Assembly: GCA_025455795.1 (NCBI GenBank)
Contig: JALOLW010000065.1
Location: 1 to 12,006, forward strand
Direction: 5' to 3'
From: Spirosomataceae bacterium
GTDB lineage: Bacteria; Bacteroidota; Bacteroidia; Cytophagales; Spirosomataceae
Length of the DNA: 12,006 bases
Position numbers and translations under genes: made by a program. Below the pieces are notes generated by a model. The model did no database searches, was not told the DNA's origin, and saw only the letters and a list, made by a program, of their open reading frames with translations. Shown piece by piece: positions 1-6,211 of the stretch (the stretch's first letter is position 1; the number at the start of each line of letters is the position of its first letter).

Positions 1-573
1 GGCGGTGGCAGGTCTGACGCAAGCATCAACCTCATGTCGTACCTGCTCGACTCGGCTTACGTGGTCTATGATACCATAGATGGGCAGGCGCGTCGCCCGT
101 CGTTCAACAAACACTATGACAGCAAATTTTTCCGCTTTGTGTCACGCAACTTCCTCGCCAAAAAACTCTCGAACGGATATTTTCGCCACCGCGCGGCGGG
201 CAAAGTCCACAAACCCAACAAGAAATGGGGATTCAAAGGCGATGTGTATGTTTTGACCAACGGTGGTTCATTTTCAGCTTCGGCGATTTTTGCGTCCATT
301 GTCCGCCAAAACAGCCCTCGCGTCACTGTCATAGGCCGCGAAACGGGCGGCGGGCGGCATGGTTGCAACGCCTTTATTTCGCCATATATCACTCTCCCGC
401 ACACCCGCGCCAAAGTACGCTTGCCTGTCTATAAACTCGTGCTGCACGTCCCTGGAACAGACATAGGCCGAGGTGTCATGCCCGATTACCCCGTCACCCA
501 CTCCCTCGACGACGTGCGCAAAGGCCGTGACTTGGACATGGAAAAAGCCCTCGAACTCGTGAAGAAAAAATAA
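1..573 (+). CDS. S41 family peptidase, C-terminal part (5' end outside window)
   Basis: The frame is open from base 1, so the start codon lies upstream and about 190 residues are visible. The first visible residues, GGGRSDASINL, fit the glycine-rich segment of S41 peptidases that precedes the active-site region. TNGGSFSASAIFA aligns with the family motif (N-G-G-T/S-x-S-A-S); the expected nucleophile is the serine at 274-276. The later GRETGGGRHG lacks the lysine of the CtpA-type catalytic dyad. It looks more like the IRBP/tricorn branch, which does not use that lysine. Such proteins are usually exported proteases in Bacteroidota, but the signal peptide and any PDZ domain would lie upstream and cannot be seen. 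The C-terminus is highly basic (ends ELVKKK). The gene converges on rplS and shares its terminator. Family call is fairly sure; substrate is unknown. Confidence 0.85.
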   Translation, partial: GGGRSDASINLMSYLLDSAYVVYDTIDGQARRPSFNKHYDSKFFRFVSRNFLAKKLSNGYFRHRAAGKVHKPNKKWGFKGDVYVLTNGGSFSASAIFASIVRQNSPRVTVIGRETGGGRHGCNAFISPYITLPHTRAKVRLPVYKLVLHVPGTDIGRGVMPDYPVTHSLDDVRKGRDLDMEKALELVKKK

Positions 574-626
574 AGTTTTATTCGTTTTTGGTTTATCGTT
601 TTTCCTTGTTCCGCCAAAAATATCAC

Positions 627-655
627 AAAAAAAGCCGTCTCAGCGAGACGGCTTT
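627..655. terminator. Bidirectional hairpin terminator between the S41 peptidase and rplS
   Basis: Perfect 11-base arms AAAGCCGTCTC (631-641) and GAGACGGCTTT (645-655) enclose a 3-base loop. Read on the minus strand, the stem runs into seven consecutive T residues (complement of 627-633), the classic intrinsic terminator for rplS. On the plus strand the T tract is weaker, so it terminates the peptidase gene less clearly. Confidence 0.9.
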
Positions 656-678
656 GGTATTTTCCCCAAAAAAGAATC

Positions 679-1035
679 TTATTTTTTCTCTTTGATACGG
701 GCGGCTTTGCCTTGCTTGCCACGGAGGTAGAACAAACGGGCGCGGCGTACTTTACCACGACGTACCAATTCTACTTTTTCGATGTTGGGCGACAACACAG
801 GAATGATACGCTCCACGCCTACGCCGTTGGATACTTTACGAACGGTGAACGTTTCGCCGTTTGAACCCACATTGCGGCGCTGTATGACCGTACCCGTGAA
901 AACCTGAATACGCTCTTTGGTTCCCTCGATGATTTTGAGGTGAACGTTGATAGTGTCGCCTGCCTGAAAAGCGGGCATTTTGTCGCGGCGGCCTGAAAAC
1001 TCAGATTCTACTGCTTTGATGAACTCGTTAGTCAT
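679..1035 (-). CDS. rplS: 50S ribosomal protein L19
   Basis: The 118-residue product is full length for bacterial L19, which sits at the 30S-50S interface of the ribosome. Recognisable family segments are PAFQAGDTINVHLKI, the central FTGTVIQRRN, SNGVGVERIIPVLSP and the basic VRRGKVRRARLFYLRGK. The tail KQGKAARIKEKK is strongly basic, as usual. The ATG at 1035 has no Shine-Dalgarno sequence; the leader is A/T-rich. The gene is not next to the rpsP-rimM-trmD genes that accompany it in many other bacteria. It appears monocistronic, with its own promoter motif (1120-1127) and a terminator (627-655). Confidence 0.97.
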   Translation of the reverse strand: MTNEFIKAVESEFSGRRDKMPAFQAGDTINVHLKIIEGTKERIQVFTGTVIQRRNVGSNGETFTVRKVSNGVGVERIIPVLSPNIEKVELVRRGKVRRARLFYLRGKQGKAARIKEKK

Positions 1036-1119
1036 TGTTTTGGATAAAAATTAAGGCTTTTTTCAGCGGATGACGATACAGCCATCATTCAAAAAAGCGA
1101 GTGTATCAGAAAATGCCCG

Positions 1120-1127
1120 CAAAGATA
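1120..1127 (-). promoter_or_regulatory. Bacteroidota-type -7 promoter element for rplS
   Basis: On the minus strand this reads TATCTTTG, a full match to the Bacteroidota sigma-factor -7 consensus TAnnTTTG, and is followed by CGGGC. It lies 84 bases upstream of the rplS ATG. No TTG -33 element is visible at the expected 19-21 base spacing, so the call rests on the -7 motif and its position. Confidence 0.5.
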
Positions 1128-1224
1128 GCTCTTTTTGGTTGGAATAGGTAAAATTCGTGATTTTTTATTTTCTTTACAGTTCTTTCCAGTAAAACCTTTT
1201 TACCCAAAAACCAACTATCATTTT

Positions 1225-2013
1225 ATGGAACGTTCGCGCATTGGTGGCCGCTTTTTGATTGGAATTATCATGGCGGTCGTGGCACTGATAGGCTATTACA
1301 GCAAGACCCAAGTGAACCCCGTCACGGGCAAAAAACAGCGGGTAAGCCTCTCTCCCGAAGAAGAAGTGCGGCTTGGACTGCAAAGTGCCCCGCAGATGGC
1401 CGCCGAATACGGAGGGCTTTACCAAGACGAAAAAGTGCAGTTTTTGGTCAAAAAAATCGGACAAGCTATTGCCAAAAACACCGAAGCCCGCAACTCGCCT
1501 TATCAGTTTGATTTTCACGTCCTTGCCGACCCCGAAACCATCAATGCCTTTGCCCTGCCCGGCGGGCAGATTTTTATCACGATGGGCTTGCTCAAACGCC
1601 TCAAAACTGAAGACCAAGTGGCAGGCGTACTCGGCCACGAAATAGGCCACGTGATAGGCCGTCACTCCGCCCAACAAATGGCCAAACAAGAGCTTCTGGG
1701 GGGGCTTGCGGGCGCGGCAGGTGCGGCGATGTCAGACCCCACCTCGCCCAATGGCAGCGCGTACATTGCGCAATACGTCGCCAATCTGATGAACCTCAAA
1801 TACGGGCGTGACGATGAACTTGAAGCCGATGATTTTGGCGTGAAATACATGATTCAAACGGGTAGAAATCCCGAAGCCATGCTCGACGTGATGCAAGTAT
1901 TGGCCCAAGCAGGTGGCCCCAACCGCACGGCGGAGTTTCAGAGTACACACCCCAGCCCCGAAAACCGCGTCCTCAAAATCAAAGAAGCCATGGCGAAATA
2001 TCGGAGACAGTGA
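1225..2013 (+). CDS. Membrane-anchored M48 family zinc metallopeptidase
   Basis: The product is 262 residues from the ATG at 1225. The frame also extends upstream to a TTG at 1135, but that stretch overlaps the rplS promoter region and reads as unlikely protein, so I chose the ATG directly before MERSRIGGRF. Residues about 10-24 form one hydrophobic segment (FLIGIIMAVVALIGYY), an uncleaved signal anchor with no lipobox cysteine. The M48 domain has the zinc site HEIGH at 138-142. The third ligand is in ELEAD (E198, with D202), and STHPSPENR at 240-248 is the conserved C-terminal HP motif. It is a short form: there are no TPR repeats such as those in BepA. It resembles LoiP-type envelope proteases that degrade misfolded or outer-membrane proteins. 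That role is inferred from the family. It is monocistronic and ends at a terminator. Confidence 0.9.
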   Translation: MERSRIGGRFLIGIIMAVVALIGYYSKTQVNPVTGKKQRVSLSPEEEVRLGLQSAPQMAAEYGGLYQDEKVQFLVKKIGQAIAKNTEARNSPYQFDFHVLADPETINAFALPGGQIFITMGLLKRLKTEDQVAGVLGHEIGHVIGRHSAQQMAKQELLGGLAGAAGAAMSDPTSPNGSAYIAQYVANLMNLKYGRDDELEADDFGVKYMIQTGRNPEAMLDVMQVLAQAGGPNRTAEFQSTHPSPENRVLKIKEAMAKYRRQ

Positions 2014-2053
2014 ACCTGATTCTGCTTGTCATGCCTGAATATGCCAAGCCAAT

Positions 2054-2091
2054 AAAAAAGCCCTCAGCGCAAACGCATCGAGGGCTTTTTT
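2054..2091. terminator. Bidirectional terminator between the M48 peptidase and the atp operon
   Basis: The 12-base arms AAAAAAGCCCTC (2054-2065) and GAGGGCTTTTTT (2080-2091) pair perfectly. Inside the loop GCG and CGC can pair further. T runs flank the stem on both strands, so it should terminate the M48 gene and the atp operon equally. It lies only 24 bases past the atpH stop, which marks the operon's end. Confidence 0.93.
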
Positions 2092-2115
2092 GTCACTCGT
2101 TTAGCAGATAAAATC

Positions 2116-2652
2116 TTAGTTGAGCAACTTCAATTTCAAATCGTTGAGACGCTTGCGGATAGAAGCATCAATTTGGCGGTCGCCTACGCGCAGTAGGTAG
2201 CCCCCGATGAGCTTTTCATCCGTTTTCTCTTCCAACTCTACCGTTTTACCAGTAGCGTCGGCCACGATTTTGACAAATTCTTGGCGCAAATCAGCCGTCA
2301 GCGGTACTGCTGATATTATTTGCGCTTTCACAATGCCTTTGGCGTCGTCGTAGAGTTTGATGAACTCGTCGGCGATACCGTACATGATTGCTTCGCGGTT
2401 TTTCTTCGTCACGATGGTGAAGATAGAATACGAAACTGGGTTTACTTTATCTTTAAAAACTTTCTCCAAGATGGCCATTTTTCTATCATGGCGCACCACG
2501 GGGCTTCTGAGAGCAAGCATAAGGTTGCGATTGTCATCGGCTACTTTTTTGAAAAGCGCCATATCGCTATACACCGCGTCCACCACTTTTTGTTCTTGTG
2601 CCAAGCTAATGAGCGATTTGGCATATCTAAGCGCAACGGTTGATTCTGACAT
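2116..2652 (-). CDS. atpH: F1Fo ATP synthase subunit delta
   Basis: The 178-residue product is normal length for the delta (OSCP-like) subunit, which joins the F1 head to the b-subunit stalk. The N-terminal STVALRYAKSLISLA matches the family's helical domain. The C-terminal KLIGGYLLRVGDRQIDASIR is the conserved delta signature (GG..L..GD..ID.S). A longer frame opens at a GTG at 2700. I chose the ATG at 2652 because MSESTVALRYAK is where family members start and the extra 16 residues look non-coding. It lies 69 bases after atpF and is the last gene of the cluster. In many bacteria atpA and atpG follow; here a terminator does. Confidence 0.95.
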   Translation of the reverse strand: MSESTVALRYAKSLISLAQEQKVVDAVYSDMALFKKVADDNRNLMLALRSPVVRHDRKMAILEKVFKDKVNPVSYSIFTIVTKKNREAIMYGIADEFIKLYDDAKGIVKAQIISAVPLTADLRQEFVKIVADATGKTVELEEKTDEKLIGGYLLRVGDRQIDASIRKRLNDLKLKLLN

Positions 2653-2721
2653 TTTGAGTTTCGAGTTTGAAGTGCCAAGGGTCAAATGAACACTCGACAC
2701 GCAGTATTTTATTCCTAAATA

Positions 2722-3216
2722 CTAATTCAAGTGGGCTTCTTTGACCAAATCGCTTACCAATTTCTCTTGCGAAGTTTTGTCGGCAAGTTCTTTGCGGATT
2801 ACTTTCTCGGCAATATCCAAAGAAATCGTCACGATTTCTTTTTTCATTTGGCTCACGATAGCCGCGCGCTCATTGTTGATGGCTTCGCGGGCATCTTCGA
2901 TGATGCGTTTGCCTTCGGCTTGCGCTTTTTCTTTGGCTTCGGCTATCACGCGGTCGCCAGATTCTTTGGCAGCTTTCAAAATACTGTCACGCTCTGCGCG
3001 GGCTTCGGCGAGGAGTTTTTCGTTGTCGGCTTGCAACTTCGCCATTTCGGCGCGGGTTTTTTCGGCCAAATCAAGGGCGCTTTGGATTTGGTGTTCGCGT
3101 TCTTTGAGACCATTCAAAATGGGTTTCCAAGCGGCTACTTTCAAAATCACGACCAAAATGCCAAATACCACCAGCATCCAAAACAACAAGCCAATGGCGG
3201 GGGTTAATAATTCCAT
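2722..3216 (-). CDS. atpF: F1Fo ATP synthase subunit b
   Basis: The 164-residue product is the peripheral stalk subunit that holds F1 against rotation. One N-terminal membrane helix (about residues 7-27, IGLLFWMLVVFGILVVILK) is followed by the typical WKPI turn. A long charged, alanine-rich helix then runs from about residue 35 to 150 (KEREHQIQSALDLAEKTRAE onward), consistent with the right-handed coiled coil of b dimers. The C-terminus (EKVIRKELADKTSQEKLV) is the delta-binding region. Only one b gene is present, so a homodimer is expected. The high A/G content of the helix leaves long open frames on the opposite strand here; they are shadows. Confidence 0.96.
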   Translation of the reverse strand: MELLTPAIGLLFWMLVVFGILVVILKVAAWKPILNGLKEREHQIQSALDLAEKTRAEMAKLQADNEKLLAEARAERDSILKAAKESGDRVIAEAKEKAQAEGKRIIEDAREAINNERAAIVSQMKKEIVTISLDIAEKVIRKELADKTSQEKLVSDLVKEAHLN

Positions 3217-3323
3217 TTTTGTTTGACGTTTAAATTGGGATTATACAGTTATCAGTTAATTGTTACTGGTTATTAGGTCAAATACACTAATAGACACATT
3301 AACTTATTTCTTTTGTTCAAATC

Positions 3324-3359
3324 ACATTGGGAAGACACCTAATGTGTACTTCCCAATGT
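3324..3359 (-). promoter_or_regulatory. Large stem-loop in the atpE-atpF intercistronic region
   Basis: ACATTGGGAAGACAC (3324-3338) pairs with GTGT-A-CTTCCCAATGT (3344-3359) apart from one bulged A at 3348. This gives 15 base pairs around a 5-base loop. It lies in a 158-base gap between atpE and atpF. No T tract follows on the minus strand, so it is not a standard terminator. GACACC (3334-3339) could instead pair with GGTGTC (3365-3370) just after the atpE stop, an alternative fold. A role in mRNA processing, stability or attenuation of distal genes is inferred. Confidence 0.6.
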
Positions 3360-3374
3360 ATTTCGGTGTCGTTA

Positions 3375-3638
3375 TTAGAGTTTGAAAGAAATCAACAAAC
3401 AAATAACGGCAGCAAACAAAGCCACGGCTTCGACCAACGCAGCGATGATCAACATCATGGTCTGGATACGACCTGCTGCTTCTGGCTGACGTGCTACGCC
3501 TTCCATAGCACTACCACCAATACGACCTACACCCAAACCAGCACCGATAGCAGCTAAACCTGCACCAATACCAGCGCCCATTACGGCCATGCCCGCGCCA
3601 CTTTCAGCGGCAGCTTGCAACAAGATTTGTAACAACAT
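3375..3638 (-). CDS. atpE: F1Fo ATP synthase subunit c (proton-type)
   Basis: The 87-residue hydrophobic hairpin forms the rotating c-ring. The glycine-rich first helix (GAGIGAGLAAIGAGLGVG) is followed by the polar loop GVARQPEAAG at 47-56, which contacts F1. The second helix carries the ion-binding glutamate E70 in LIIAALVEAVALFA. The sodium-type ligands are missing: the position of Ilyobacter Gln32 is V37, and the residues after the glutamate are A-V rather than S-T. Proton coupling is therefore expected. The gene starts 36 bases after atpB. The short N-terminal extension MLLQILLQAAAESG makes it slightly longer than the E. coli protein. Confidence 0.97.
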   Translation of the reverse strand: MLLQILLQAAAESGAGMAVMGAGIGAGLAAIGAGLGVGRIGGSAMEGVARQPEAAGRIQTMMLIIAALVEAVALFAAVICLLISFKL

Positions 3639-3674
3639 GATTAAAACTATTTATAAGTGAAACAAAAGAAATGC

Positions 3675-4757
3675 TTAGTGTCCGTGGTCGGCGTCGTGGT
3701 TGTCTTCGATGGCACTACCGATGTACATAGACGACAACAACGTGAAAATAAATGCTTGCAAAAACGCCACCAACAACTCTATCACGTTCATAAACAACGA
3801 GAAAAACACAATCAATGGACTCACCGCCCAGCCTGTGGTAGCACTACCGAGGCTTTTGGCCATGAAAATCAAACCCAATAAGCTCAAAATGATGATGTGG
3901 CCTGCCGTAATGTTGGCAAAAAGACGAATCATCAACGAGATAGGCTTCATAAATACCCCCACGATTTCGACGGGGACGAGCAACGGCAACAAAGCCGCAG
4001 GTACGCCCGTGGGCTTTACCAAGTGCAAGAAGTAATGCTTGTTGGCGTTGAAATGAACAATCAAAAATGTAATAATGGCTAATACCAACGTAATGGCGAT
4101 GTTACCCGTCAAGTTGGCGCCACCTGGCAAGAGTCCGAGGAGATTGTTGATCCAAATAAAGAAAAACAGCGTCAGCATGTAAGGCAGGTACTTTTCGTAG
4201 CCATGACCAATGCTCGGCTTGACGACCTCGTCACGAATAAAGATGATGATAGGCTCCACAAACGACTGAATCCCCGACGGAGCTTTGCCTTTGTTTTTGT
4301 TGAAACCTTTGGCGACTGACAAGAAAATAACAAGCAACAAAACCGCACTCAGCAACATCGAGGCGACATTTTTGGTAATGGAAAAATCCAAAACGTGTGA
4401 ATTTTTGTCGGCTTTTCCATCGGCCCCTATTTTGTAGATATGCTCATGCTCAAGCACGTAGCCTGCCTCTTTGTAAGGATAAATGTGATGCTCGTGGTCA
4501 GCTTCGGGAGAATGATAAAAATTGGACGAGGAGAAAACTTTGAGGCCGTTGTCGTAAATAATAACAGGAAGGGGTATCGCAAGGCCGTGGGCAAACTCCC
4601 ATTCGTGCGCGTCGGAGATGTGGTGCATGATCATTTCTCCGATGTTAAACTTGCTTTCTTTGTGTTCGTGGTCATGCGCGGGTTCTTCGGCAAGTACAAC
4701 TGAAACAGAAGCAAAAATCGCCAGTGCGATGGATAGAAACTTATGACGTAAAAACAT
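3675..4757 (-). CDS. atpB: F1Fo ATP synthase subunit a, with signal peptide and His-rich periplasmic region
   Basis: The 360-residue product is about 90 residues longer than the E. coli subunit a. Residues 1-23 are a signal peptide, with likely cleavage after VLA. Residues 24 to about 130 are a periplasmic segment with 14 histidines, including HDHEH (28-32), HH (45-46), DHEHH (87-91) and EHEH (103-106). The channel core follows, with membrane helices beginning near 131, 190, 218, 254, 284 and 315. SLMIRLFANITAGH (274-287) carries the essential arginine R278. Q334 lies in the last helix, VAFLQAFIFTLLSSMYIG. The C-terminus adds another His cluster, HDADHGH. Extended AtpB proteins of this kind are, to my knowledge, normal in Bacteroidota. 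What the histidines do is not known to me. Confidence 0.96.
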   Translation of the reverse strand: MFLRHKFLSIALAIFASVSVVLAEEPAHDHEHKESKFNIGEMIMHHISDAHEWEFAHGLAIPLPVIIYDNGLKVFSSSNFYHSPEADHEHHIYPYKEAGYVLEHEHIYKIGADGKADKNSHVLDFSITKNVASMLLSAVLLLVIFLSVAKGFNKNKGKAPSGIQSFVEPIIIFIRDEVVKPSIGHGYEKYLPYMLTLFFFIWINNLLGLLPGGANLTGNIAITLVLAIITFLIVHFNANKHYFLHLVKPTGVPAALLPLLVPVEIVGVFMKPISLMIRLFANITAGHIIILSLLGLIFMAKSLGSATTGWAVSPLIVFFSLFMNVIELLVAFLQAFIFTLLSSMYIGSAIEDNHDADHGH

Positions 4758-4821
4758 ATTAACAGATTGAAATATAGAGAATTACGCTAAAAAACGAGTA
4801 AATTCATCCCGAATTGCGCCG

Positions 4822-4828
4822 CAAGTTA
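4822..4828 (-). promoter_or_regulatory. Weak candidate promoter element upstream of atpB
   Basis: The minus strand reads TAACTTGCGGC, close to TAnnTTTG but one T short, 65 bases before the atpB ATG in the 88-base gap after the AtpI-like gene. An internal promoter for atpBEFH is possible, but no -33 element was seen. This is a low-confidence call. Confidence 0.2.
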
Positions 4829-4845
4829 CGTATCATTCCGTAGAT

Positions 4846-5169
4846 TTAAAAACAAGTATAAAATAAATAAAATGCAAAAAAGGTAATGATGAATCTTTCT
4901 TGAGACACCACCCCCAAATACAAAAACACCCCGACGAAGGCACTACACACCAACAGCCTCACGACAACGGTTGCCATGTAAAACTGTACAAATTTCTCCC
5001 GATTGTTGGTCCAGCCGTAGCTCATAAGCCGATGCTGGAGCCATGCCAACGAAAAAAAGAAAAACAAGATGTACCACTTTTCAACGGGCAAATATTGGTT
5101 GAAAGAAAAATAGTCGGCTGTGAAAAGTACAATTCCGAGTAAAAGCGTAAAAATAATTGTACGGAGCAT
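4846..5169 (-). CDS. AtpI-like four-helix membrane protein of the atp operon
   Basis: The 107-residue protein is almost entirely hydrophobic, with four predicted membrane helices near residues 4-21, 32-49, 63-86 and 92-106. Helix 3 carries an arginine (R71, in ATVVVRLLVCSAF), as AtpI-family proteins do. Its place between atpZ and atpB is the usual position of AtpI, which in other bacteria helps c-ring assembly and, with AtpZ, magnesium transport. That role is inferred from position and topology, because the sequence itself is poorly conserved. The open frame continues upstream to 5340. I chose the ATG at 5169 because the upstream part overlaps atpZ in another frame and lacks membrane character. 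The protein ends abruptly after the last helix (FYLFYTCF). Confidence 0.72.
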   Translation of the reverse strand: MLRTIIFTLLLGIVLFTADYFSFNQYLPVEKWYILFFFFSLAWLQHRLMSYGWTNNREKFVQFYMATVVVRLLVCSAFVGVFLYLGVVSQERFIITFFAFYLFYTCF

Positions 5170-5240
5170 ACAAAATGGGGAAAGGAAGAATGGAACAAGG
5201 AAAAATGGACGGGCTGCCCGTGCAGAAACGATTGAAGGTT

Positions 5241-5447
5241 TCAAGCCTTGGGTAGCTGACGAATGAAATTGTACATCGAAATCGCAATTGACAATAGCGA
5301 CAGTACCAATGTCCAGCCAGGGATTTTGTTTTGCTGCCACTCGTCGAGTTTGACGCCTAAATAAGTGCCAAGCCCAATCGTGGTCAACATCTGAAAGCCC
5401 ATGCCCGCGTATTTGGCGTATTGGTTGGGCGAAGGAGGTTTTTCCAT
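5241..5447 (-). CDS. atpZ: AtpZ/AtpI family small membrane protein
   Basis: The 68-residue protein has two membrane helices, about residues 15-33 and 44-63. The family signature is clear: YAKYAGMGFQM, then GTYLGVKLDEW, then a second helix ending in MYNFIRQL. AtpZ homologues precede atpI/atpB in many bacteria. In Bacillus, AtpZ and AtpI were reported to form a divalent-cation channel linked to ATP synthase. The ATG at 5447 sits 24 bases from the stop codon of the 13-codon cobW remnant. That remnant, not a full gene, is the nearest upstream coding sequence before the toxin gene. Confidence 0.88.
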   Translation of the reverse strand: MEKPPSPNQYAKYAGMGFQMLTTIGLGTYLGVKLDEWQQNKIPGWTLVLSLLSIAISMYNFIRQLPKA

Positions 5448-5459
5448 GATATTTTTTTG

Positions 5460-5515
5460 AAAATAGAGTAACTACTGCGCCAAAATATAGGCTTTGAGGC
5501 CATCTTCGAGGGTTT
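5460..5515 (-). pseudogene. Remnant of the cobW 3' end (repeat copy A)
   Basis: This stretch matches 6212-6267 at 49 of 56 positions, including 27 identical bases (5489-5515). Read on the minus strand it encodes TLEDGLKAYILAQ and a TAG at 5472-5474. The intact CobW protein ends TLEDGLKACILVQ and TAG. Upstream of the threonine codon the match stops and an in-frame TAA closes the frame at 5523-5525. It is therefore only 13 codons of a former 3' end. The differences include a synonymous CAG/CAA change and keep the frame and the stop. Confidence 0.85.
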
Positions 5516-5534
5516 GGGAAAATTAGTCAACACC

Positions 5535-5915
5535 TCAATGACCACTCACAATAGGATTTCGGTATCTCAAATGAGGAATCCAACCAAAATCGTCTGTGTT
5601 TCTGGTGAGGAGTTCGAGGTCAAAATGTAAAGCAGTAGCAGCTATAATAGCATCACCCGCCGATAGTTTGCGTTGTTGGCGCAGTGTAATGGCGGCCTCT
5701 ACGATGTTAGATGTAATGGGTAAAATATTGAGACTATAAAAAACACTTTCAAAGTACAGTTGGCTGTTGGAGTCTAAACGATGATAACCTAATACTTCAA
5801 GTGTGGTAAACAACGAAATATGCCCCGAAGGGTCTTTCAGGAGTGGCCGTAAGTAGGCGTAGTCAGGCAAAGCTGAATAAATAAGGAGATTACTATCGAG
5901 CAGATACATGGTCAT
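5535..5915 (-). CDS. vapC: PIN-domain toxin, VapC family
   Basis: The 126-residue protein is typical VapC length. The PIN active-site acids are all in place: D7 in MYLLDSNLLIY, E40 in TTLEVLGY, D88 in LSAGDAIIAATA and D109 in TRNTDDF. VapC toxins are magnesium-dependent RNases that cut tRNA or rRNA and stall growth when the antitoxin is lost. The target here cannot be read from sequence. The start overlaps the antitoxin stop by ATGA, a sign of translational coupling. A second ATG two codons on (MTMYLL) is an alternative start. The stop is 87 bases before atpZ, with no terminator between, so the toxin message may read through into the ATP synthase genes. Confidence 0.88.
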   Translation of the reverse strand: MTMYLLDSNLLIYSALPDYAYLRPLLKDPSGHISLFTTLEVLGYHRLDSNSQLYFESVFYSLNILPITSNIVEAAITLRQQRKLSAGDAIIAATALHFDLELLTRNTDDFGWIPHLRYRNPIVSGH

Positions 5916-6163
5916 TCGTCACGAAAAGGCAGTGATCTGTCTTTTTTATATTGTTCAAAATCACTAACAAAATCATCTGATACGGCAAGACCTATATCAA
6001 TGATTTTGTGCGCCATTGCTAATTTTTTTTCGTCTTTGTCGGCAGGCTCATCAATAGGCAACACAATCACCTCAAAGCGTTTCTGTTGATATTCTTTGGG
6101 AATTTCAATCAATAATTTGCCATTTTCTGGGCTAATTATTTGTCGTAAAGCGTTCATGGTCAT
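5912..6163 (-). CDS. VapB-like antitoxin
   Basis: The 83-residue protein lies directly upstream of vapC and overlaps it by 4 bases. The N-terminal half (LLIEIPKEYQQKRFEVIVLP) looks like a small beta-rich dimerisation and DNA-binding fold. The C-terminal DFEQYKKDRSLPFRDE is the sort of charged tail that wraps around PIN toxins. I do not recognise a named antitoxin family with certainty; the call rests mainly on its position. Like the toxin it opens with MTM, so the second ATG at 6157 could be the true start. Such antitoxins usually repress their own promoter; the -7 motif at 6175-6182 lies only 11 bases upstream. Confidence 0.75.
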   Translation of the reverse strand: MTMNALRQIISPENGKLLIEIPKEYQQKRFEVIVLPIDEPADKDEKKLAMAHKIIDIGLAVSDDFVSDFEQYKKDRSLPFRDE

Positions 6164-6174
6164 TTATTTTTTAG

Positions 6175-6182
6175 CAAATATA
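6175..6182 (-). promoter_or_regulatory. Bacteroidota-type -7 promoter element for the toxin-antitoxin pair
   Basis: On the minus strand this reads TATATTTG, a full match to TAnnTTTG, ending 11 bases before the antitoxin ATG. The transcript would have a very short leader or none. No -33 TTG at 19-21 bases was found. Confidence 0.45.
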
Positions 6183-6211
6183 GCACAATTGAGTATAAAA
6201 ATACTGCCACA

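Larger units (their letters stand above)
5516..6211 (-). mobile_element. Possible toxin-antitoxin cassette inserted at the cobW 3' end
   Basis: The segment between the two cobW 3'-end copies contains only the toxin-antitoxin pair and short flanks. The copies lie in direct orientation, 752 bases apart. Removing one repeat unit would put the cobW stop 24 bases before atpZ on the same strand. No integrase, transposase or terminal inverted repeat is present, so movement would need enzymes from elsewhere or homologous recombination. The mobile interpretation is inferred. Confidence 0.45.

Noticed and set aside
1135..1224. TTG-started extension of the M48 peptidase
   Set aside because: It overlaps the upstream promoter region, and the ATG at 1225 gives a normal signal anchor.
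2731..3226. Two long plus-strand open frames opposite atpF (158 and 161 codons)
   Set aside because: They are antisense to a clear subunit b gene. Its A/G-rich helix codons leave few stops on the other strand, and the translations show no family features.
5209..5221. Small inverted repeat ACGGG-CTG-CCCGT between atpZ and the AtpI-like gene, followed by a short T run
   Set aside because: The stem is only 5 bp and the T run is several bases away, too weak for a terminator inside an operon.
5170..5340. N-terminal extension of the AtpI-like frame
   Set aside because: It overlaps atpZ, is not hydrophobic, and the ATG at 5169 gives a clean four-helix protein.
5907..6164. Identical CATGGTCATT at the starts of both toxin and antitoxin genes
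   Set aside because: Ten bases are explained by both proteins starting MTM with the same codons. It could be chance and no longer match surrounds it.
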